Part shown: positions 56,857-64,000 of the stretch, piece after piece
Layout of the letters: each line of letters opens with the position of its first letter
How positions within the stretch are numbered: the stretch's first letter is position 1
NCBI GenBank assembly: GCA_034509755.1
Contig: CM067555.1
Span: 1,930,142 to 1,994,141, forward strand
Direction of reading: 5' to 3'
Length of the DNA: 64,000 nt
DNA from: Anisodus tanguticus
Lineage: Eukaryota > Streptophyta > Magnoliopsida > Solanales > Solanaceae
Notes under the pieces: generated by a model
Database searches by the model: none
What the model was told of the DNA's origin: nothing
Seen by the model: the letters and a program-made list of their open reading frames with translations, nothing else
Made by a program: the position numbers and the translations under genes

Positions 56857-58838
56857 GTGTTTTGGTGATACTTTTGAGTATTGAAGGTTGACAATAATGT
56901 TTGTGTGGAGTAAGAGGGAAAATGACTTCTGTCTAAAAGTAAGGGAGTCAATTCCCTGTTCTCCGAGAAAGTATTTATTGGGTAAAACATTTTTACGATA
57001 AGGTGATATTTTCCTGGAAAACATTTTCCGTCATACCAAACACAGAATCGGCAAATGAATGTGTTTCTTCAAATGTAAGTGCACTTGAACAATTGTCATA
57101 TATTCAAACTACCAGATCCTTTCACAACTCCAAGAAAGATGAGTAGCTTCTATATTAGTACTGCATCCTGACATTTCTAGAATATGTTGAGACTAATGCG
57201 TCAAGGAATGTGGAGTTCAAGAACGAAATTAATGCCTAACATCTTAAGTGCGTCATGAATGTGGAAAGTGTTTCATTCAGAATCTGGTTGGTCGTTTTTC
57301 TAATCCTTCACTGAAACGGAACACAAATGTTGTCATTCATTTTAAGGTATTGTATACCCCTTAGACCTTTATATGGTTGTCTCTGCGCACTTGATGCACC
57401 TGCAGCTTAAATATGATTTTAATATGGAGATATGCTTACATGTACTGACATGAATTCTTTACTTCAGACACATAACCTTACTGGAAACAGTGATGCCTAT
57501 GAATTTTTTAGGAGAATTTTTAAACTCGTCTAGTATATTCAAAACAATTATGAAAACCATACTCGTTCTACATTTAGTTTTGTGCATATAGATGAAAATG
57601 ACTCTAAGATCCATTGTATCCAACCAACACCATATATCCAAAACAATATCGCGATATGGGAATTAATTCAAAATTTATGATCTCTCCATAAAATTAGTTA
57701 AAAAGAGTATTGAAGCAGTAGTTGTAATTGTGTTTCAGTAAAAGGAGGTCCAAAAGTAGAATATTAATTTGTTTTGAGTTTGAATTTTAATTTAGTATGA
57801 AGTAAATTCATCATCAAAAATTTAGTATGAAATAGATCACACTATACTCACCAAAGAAGATAAAAGGACTTCTACATTACACGTTTTTCACAAGGTGTTA
57901 ATGACAATCTTTTGCTTATTGATCAAAAAACATGTTTTTCATTATGTGTTAATGAAATCTTTTGCCTACTGATTAAAACAAAACACATATGTGGAAATGG
58001 AGAATAATTAAAGAGTGTAGATAAAAGTTTCTCTTTTGGAGAAGTGGATCCATAACATGGGTTCCATTTCTACAATGTTCTTCCAGTTTTGTTACCACTA
58101 AACAACGTACATTGTTTTAAATTGTGACCTTCAAGATCCTTTGCATATTTATCTAGGGCACCAAACAGTGAGACGTCTTTCTTGCCGTTTTCTTCTATAC
58201 TCTATTTTTTCTAGATTATACTTCTTATCACCCTTACATTCCCACGCAAATTTTTACTAGGCCAACCTATCAATATAAAATAAGATTTGGAGTATGCATC
58301 TTCTATGTTTAGGAAAAAGAAAAGTGATCAGAATGGTAATCTTGAAAAGTATGTCATTAAAATCGAACTAATCCACAATACAAGATAATTCCCCACTAGG
58401 CAACCTGCCCTGACGAATAAATAAAACCTAAAACAAATGGAAGCCTAAGCCTTCACATCCGAAGCAGAAAAATCATCTGTTGGATAATCCTTTTTACAGG
58501 GTAGGCATGGCGTAGGCAGAATGAAAATTGGGAACAACTAAATGACTTAGTCTTGCCTTTTTTTCCTTTATGGGGAGAGGCCTCTTTAGCTTTAGGGGGA
58601 AATTCCTATGTCTTTCTTTCATCATCTATGTCTATGGGCTATACTGTACTTGGATATCGGTACAAGTAATGATTGGTTAAATCATTTGCTTCAGTGCGGA
58701 GAAATCCCTTTTTACGCTACGTTCCCAATAAAAAGCCGTCATCTTTCTGTTGCCCCCACATCAGACCAAGAAAAGACAAACTAATCAACCAAGACTCTGT
58801 TACGACCTGGGATTTAGAAGGAATTTCATGATTGGGAA

Positions 58839-60110
58839 GTGACTGAGTTCCACATATTATTAGCCTTACTGCAGAGACAAGTCAATCAAGCTGATAAACC
58901 TGACGTTTGGTGGTGGGGCTTGGGAGATTTTGGAGTGTTCTCTATGAAGTCTTTTATGAGAAGCTTTTGGCTAGAGAGGAGTATGTTTTTTCATATACCG
59001 CCACGTGGATTCCAAAGGTGCCAAAAAGGTGCGCTTTTTCGCTTGGCTAGCCACAAGAGTGGTGATTTTGACCGTTGAAATCTTAGAAAGCCAAAGGTTA
59101 TCTGCGTCAGTTGAGATGTGTAAGGAGGCGGGCGAGGACGTGAATCATTTTCTTCTACATTGCAGGCTGACTATGACGTTATGGTGGAATATGCTTAGGT
59201 GGTTTGGCACTTCGTGGCAATGCCAAACATTGTGAGAGAGTTGATGTTCAGCTAAAAGAGTGAGAAGAAGTAGAAGATGAAAGGCATGAAATATGGTTCC
59301 ACTTGCGTTCAAAAGCTTCTCATAAAAGACTTCATAGAGAACACTCCAAAATTTCCCAAGCATCACCACCAAATGTCGGGTTTATCAACTTGATTGACTT
59401 GTTTATGCAGTTAGGCCAATAATATGTGTTTTACATGGTTGGTGGTAAAGAAAGCTTGTCTCACACATTAATGTCATGAAGTTTTCTCTGCAACAAAACA
59501 GACGAAACAAACAAACATTTATTCCTTAATTGTAGTTTCACTGCCCATCTATGGGCACTCTTTCTTAGCCTTACTAACACTAGATGGATCATGCCTGAAC
59601 ATACAACAGATTTGTTAAGTTCCTGGATTAGGAGTGGAGGTAGTAAAAGCCAGAAGAGATTGTGGAGGATTATACCATCTTGCATTTGGTGGTCTATGTG
59701 GAGAGAGAGAAATGATAGATGCTTTGAAGATAGATCCAATTCTATTCAGAAAGTAAAATGGAATTGTACTGTATCTTTATTTTTTTGGTGTAAACAACAA
59801 TGTATAGAGGATACAAATTAACTTGTAGATTTATTAGGAACCTTAATGCTGAGGAATATAACCATCAATTTCAAAAAAAATGTCGGTTGTTTGATGAGAG
59901 AGAAATACGATAGATTTTGAAGGTGTAGGGTCTAGTTTCTCTGGGTTGAGGAGTCTCAGTTTTCTTATTTTCTTTTGGTGCACACAGAAAGTTCCTTGTT
60001 GTATAGATGATTGGATGGAATTTGTAGAGAATCATATCGTTTTGTAAATTCCCTATTTTTTTGTATATCTCTTGTATACGGCCGATGTGGCAATGTTTAT
60101 AAATGAAAAT
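58839..60110 (+). mobile_element. LINE 3' end fragments with an inverted repeat
   Basis: 58839-59235 encodes a zf-RVT region (KKVRFFAWLATRVVILTVEI; LLHCRLTMTLWWNMLRWFG). 59500-59821 encodes another zf-RVT tail (HLFLNCSFTAHLW; WWSMWRERNDRCFED; FFWCKQ). The 3' UTR ends near 60110 (TTGTATACGGCCGATGTGGC). The segment 58849-58965 recurs inverted at 59310-59425. Confidence 0.78.
59310..59425 (-). repeat. Inverted duplicate of 58849-58965
   Basis: CTTCATAGAGAACACTCCAA and AACTTGATTGACTTGTTTAT are complements of the forward LINE segment, about 90% alike by eye. Spacer about 340 bp. Confidence 0.8.
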
Positions 60111-60664
60111 ACATTTACTTGATATAAAATAATTTCAATGTTTAACATAATAAGTATATATAATAAAAAGATATTATCTTTCTAATCAAGTCTGAGTCAT
60201 TGTTTTTCTCAAAAAAGAAAACGATGAGTCATTTCAAAATTAGAATTGTTGTGGAATCTCTTGAAACGAGGTTAATTGTTTGGAATGCAAGTTCGAGTAT
60301 TCGATTTTAGCTTTCCGAAACATTGTGTATCCTAATGATTACATCAATAAGGAACTAGTGGGTTTAATGGCCCCACAACCACTTCAATTGGTTGTCTTGC
60401 TGGCACTAACTTACAATTTGAATTTCTAGTTTTAATTTGGCATGAACTGAAATGAAGGATAACTTGTGGATTATTACATATCAACTGCGAGCATGTTGAG
60501 TTAATAGCCGCATTTTACTGTGTGAAATTATGACAGAAGAAGTGGAATATAACAATTTGTTAACTTACTTTAAGGAAAGTGGATTTTTTAGTTTTGACAA
60601 ACTATTGAAGTGGAATTATAATAAATGTTTAACTTCCCCGACATTATAAGTTCTTTACTAAATT

Positions 60665-60845
60665 GAATGCTCCAAGGGTGTGGCCTTGTGGTAAGTGGTT
60701 GAGAACCATGAAGTCTTATGTTCAAATTCCAGCTGAGACAAAAAACACTAGTTGATTTCTTTCCATCTGTCCTAGTCTTGGTGGACAGAGTTACCTGATA
60801 CTTGTTGCTGGTGGGAGGTGACAAGTATTCCGTGGAATTAGCCGA
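60665..60845 (+). mobile_element. Au SINE, plus orientation
   Basis: AAGGGTGTGGCCTTGTGGTA (tRNA-like box A side), TTCAAATTCCAGCTGAGAC (box B side), then CTTGGTGGACAGAGTTACCT and GTGGAATTAGCCGAA: order and content of the plant Au SINE. Confidence 0.82.
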
Positions 60846-61134
60846 AACAATCTTACATGTGGGAGTAACCTGGAACAATTATGAAAAGAATCTGGATAAC
60901 ATTACCTAATATGTAAGATTGTTTCGATTCATGAAACAAGAATGAGAATCACCGTCCTCCTTAAACATAGGGTTTAGCTCCTATAAATCACATATCAATA
61001 TAATATCAAAAATAACGAATACATTGGAACATAACTTCCAAGTTTAACATAATAAAATATATTTTGAGAATCTTTTTAATCAAGTCGAGTCATTTTTTCG
61101 CAAAAAAAAAGCTAGTCATTTTTTTTGTTGATCG

Positions 61135-61577
61135 TGATATTCGGGCCAGCTTGCGCGCACTTCAACTAATTTCACGGGGTACCTTCTACCTCTTACCAAC
61201 ATACGTACCGGGTAATTCTATACTCGAGCGTTCCTCTAAGGTCTTGACAGGATGATTGAGGAATCACTATGGATCTTTTTTTGGGCTAAAACTTCACCGA
61301 GCCGACCAACATCCCTTTCCCCTGTGCATTTTTCGAACAATGAAGACGACTATAGGATCAAATTCGCTCTTTAGGAAACTGCTCGTCCCATACATTCTGC
61401 TTGTCTCATATGTATGGACTAGTCTTTTTCGGCTTCAGCCTCCCTCGAATATGACTTGGACAGATGAGAAGAAATAACCTAGTATTTTTTCCTTTGCTCG
61501 GGAATTGAACATAAGAGCTCATGGTTCTCAACCCACTTCATTGACCACTAGGCCACTCCTTAGGTGCAAAGGGCGAG
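61135..61577 (-). mobile_element. Au SINE, minus, with internal insert
   Basis: GGCCAGCTTGCGCGCACTTC, TTTCACGGGGTACCTTCTAC on one side and ACTTGGACAGATGAGAAGAA, CATGGTTCTCAACCCACTTC on the other. About 190 bp of foreign sequence (61255-61440) lies between. Confidence 0.75.
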
Positions 61578-61699
61578 TTATTTTTAAATTAAAATTGTTG
61601 CGGAATCTCATGAAACGAGGTTAATTATTTGGTATGCAAGATCGAGTGTTCGATTTTAGCATTCCAAAACACTTCGTGTATTTAATGATTACATCAACA

Positions 61700-61915
61700 G
61701 GCTTTTTAAGAAATAACTCGTCCCATACATTCTGTTTGTCTCATATGTATGGAGTAGTCTTTTTCGGTTCCAACCTCTCCCTCGAATATGACTTGGACAG
61801 ATGGGAAGAAATAACCTAGTTGTTTTTCCTTCGCCAGGGAATTAAACATAAGAGCTCATGGTTCTCAACCCATTTCGGTGACCACTAGGCCACCCCTTGG
61901 GTGCAAAGGACAAGT
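61700..61915 (-). mobile_element. Second Au SINE half plus the same insert
   Basis: CGTCCCATACATTCTGTTTG and ACTTGGACAGATGGGAAGAA repeat the 3' half of 61380-61577, showing a segmental tandem duplication rather than a new SINE insertion. Confidence 0.75.
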
Positions 61916-63059
61916 TATTTTTAAATTAAAATTGTTGCGGAGTCTCTTGAAACGGGGTTAATTATTTGGAATGCAAGATGGAGTGTTCGATTTTAGCATT
62001 CCAAAACACTGTGTATTTAATGATCACATCAATAAGGAGTTAGTAGGTTTATAAGACGTCTCTATGCCACTTCAATTGATTGTGTTTCCCTGCACTAGCT
62101 TACTATTTGAATATCTAGTTTTAAATTGGCATGAAGTTAATTGAGAGTAGAACTTATGATTATTACATATCAATTGAGAGCATGTTGAGTTAATAGCCAC
62201 CTTTTACTATGTGAAATTAGCAGGGAAGAAGAAGTGGAATATAACAATTTGTTAACTTACCTTTAAAGGAAAGTAGAATGTCTAGTTTTGATGAAATATT
62301 GAAGTGAGTAAAAATGTGAATTTTCATATATCAAGTAAGATCATGTTGAGCTTGTAGCTCCCTTTATCCTTTGAAACTCGAGATGGATGAAAGTGGAATT
62401 ATAATAAACAGTTTTAACTTCCCTTTTAAGACACCATAAGTTAAATTGAATGCTCAGATTAGTGGCTCTATCAGAAAGATTAGAATATTCCATCTCTTTC
62501 TTCAATTCTACATTAACAGAAGTCGAGACAAAATCCAGAACAAACGAGAACCATTACATATTGAAAATATATATGTTGTTGCCATCCTACAGATGTCAAG
62601 AATCTACTAATCATAGACTTAATATAACCATGAATCTAGACAAAAATGTTGTTAGCTTATAGTAGAAGTAGTTGGTAGCGGATTCACAGGTGTCATTGCA
62701 ACAAACAAATGTAATAATGAGGTGGAAGTTGGGACATTGAGACTTCACATCTTACATGATAAGGTAGGGGAGGACCTTCTCTACTTTTATCAAAAGAAAA
62801 AGACGCGGGGGATGCTTGTAATGATAGGGAAGAATGTCTCTACCCTTAATCAGAGGTCTCAATTTCAAATCCTGGAATAGAGAAACTTTTGGTAGGAGCA
62901 CTTCCCCTTTAAGTGGGCCATATGCAAGGCGATTTCTATTAATAAGGCCAATGGGTTTTGAATACCGGATAGTTAAGCAAAAGAAAACATAAAGATAAAC
63001 ATGTCCTACATTTTGATAATGTTGGTGTATGGGCTACCTTCTTTGTACTTCGACTATTA

Positions 63060-63195
63060 CACTGAGTGCATGTTATCCCAGCTTAGCACGAGTATCGAGT
63101 AATTTTACCTTCAAGGCTTAACACTTCGGCAGATGAGAAGAAATTACCTAGCGTTTTTTGTGTCTGCTAGGATTTGAACTCTGATCTCCCATCGT
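63060..63195 (-). repeat. Au SINE-like fragment (weak)
   Basis: GGCAGATGAGAAGAAATTAC followed by CTAGCGTTTTTTGTGTCTGC and TAGGATTTGAACTCTGATCT, matching the central and box B parts of Au SINEs. Confidence 0.6.
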
Positions 63196-63817
63196 TTTCA
63201 CCTTGATTCTGTACTACAATTCGGTGGAGGAACTTTTTGACAATTTGGAAATATTTTCTGAATGCTATTTCTTTCCGGTATTTCAAATACTTATGTATAG
63301 TGGCCGAGGCAGTTGTCGCTACTAGACGGTGAAATGGATTTTTGGAATTTATTAACAACTTTATTGACTGCTAGGTCTCACTTGGGTTAGAGAAGAATGT
63401 TTCATTTTGAGTGGAATAATAAATCAATGAGCAATCGTTAGCTACTACATTGCTTATGCTAGCATCTCATAAGCCGATACTCGTAGATGTTCCTGATAAA
63501 AATCTATTTGCCAATACTAGACTTCTTTTTACGGAAGAAGTAGGAGAGACAAAAAGGGGTTAATGACCCGGGTATTGATTTTAGAAGCCTCACAGAGGAG
63601 CTCTCTTTTGAGTTTAGCTGGTGAAAAAATTACCCGATTGTCTCATTTTGCTCCTTGGATATAATTTTCATTTTCTCGTTAGCGGGTTGAACATTCCCAA
63701 TGCCACTAGATAAATATTTTCATTGATTATTTTTAATCTTGTCATTGTCACTAGTCAAGCAAGAACATTTATAGTTTTCTATTTTTTTGTCATTTCTTTT
63801 ATGTTAGTATCTAGACC

Positions 63818-63855
63818 CCACGTTGTGGGATTTCACTGGGTATGTTGTTGTTCTT
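63818..63855 (+). repeat. TS SINE / RTE tail scrap
   Basis: GACCCCACGTTGTGGGATTT then CACTGGGTATGTTGTTGTTC. Confidence 0.75.
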
Positions 63856-64000
63856 CTTCTTTTATGTTAGTATGATTTTTTGGGCTTTGATACGTTCTTA
63901 TGATCTCCTTTATTTGTGGGTGGGAAAAAGAATAGAAGAGCGTTTGAAGGGGCGGAATATGACTGCACAAATTAGGACGTATCTTTTGTTTTTTGGTTTG

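Larger units (their letters stand above)
60225..62060. repeat. Three direct copies of a ~150-bp segment
   Basis: Copies at about 60235-60370, 61585-61700 and 61925-62055 share AAATT(A)AGAATTGTTG, TCTTGAAACGAGGTTAATT, GAATGCAAG and TTCGATTTTAGC. The last two are ~340 bp apart and include the Au SINE half. Confidence 0.82.
56139..64000 (+). other. CTR1-type intron 1 or downstream spacer
   Basis: Contains the SINEs, Stowaway MITE and LINE relics listed separately. Long stretches (56870-58830, 62200-64000) hold no gene that I can support. Confidence 0.5.

Noticed and set aside
63060..63195. A separate gene start near the right edge
   Set aside because: Matches Au SINE sequence; the minus-strand frame at 63358-63167 shows no known domain.

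Overview
This is nuclear DNA of a dicot plant, almost certainly Solanaceae. The evidence is spliced genes with large introns, AT-rich spacers, and a dense load of plant transposable elements, including TS and Au SINEs, an RTE LINE, a TRIM, Stowaway MITEs and hAT. The predicted proteins look closest to potato and tomato products I remember. I could not assign the species.

Three host genes and one gene relic are supported. (1) Left edge, minus strand: the first four coding exons of starch branching enzyme II (SBE2; exons 7698-7557, 2404-2244, 819-539, 407-309). The gene runs off the left end. Its 5.15 kb intron 1 is a nest of repeats: a ~150-bp tandem array, a Copia relic split by a piece of plastid DNA (rrn16-trnI spacer, trnI-GAU 5' half and start of its intron), and an intact TRIM. 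(2) Middle, plus strand: a complete ten-exon gene for ERDJ2, the plant Sec63-type J-protein of the ER translocon (37198-48004, 686 aa). It has a probable 5'-UTR intron built from tandem repeats. Intron 8 carries an RTE LINE together with an inverted duplication of exon 8. (3) Minus strand, 49196-50473: the 3' part of a calcineurin-like metallophosphoesterase, apparently frameshifted and truncated. (4) Right side, plus strand: the first coding exon (55590-56138) of a CTR1-type Raf-like MAPKKK of ethylene signalling. Its later exons are not seen before the window ends.

The rest is mostly mobile DNA. An autonomous-type but decayed hAT element (10211-13405, perfect 8-bp target duplication) lies upstream of SBE2. 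Between 16.5 and 30.4 kb there are four solo LTRs (three with perfect 5-bp target duplications), a ~1.7 kb near-perfect palindrome, a Ty3/gypsy remnant with a 1.26 kb LTR, and an L1-type LINE split by two of the solo LTRs. An LTR-like block, SINEs and a LINE RNase H relic follow. The CTR1 intron or downstream region holds SINEs, a Stowaway MITE and LINE 3' ends.

The observations most worth checking are the exon-8 foldback in ERDJ2 intron 8, which could form a hairpin RNA matching the gene's own exon, the plastid insert inside a retrotransposon inside the SBE2 intron, and the giant palindrome at 20.9-22.6 kb. I saw no CRISPR array, operon or other prokaryotic feature. All exon joins are by eye from splice consensus and remembered homologues.
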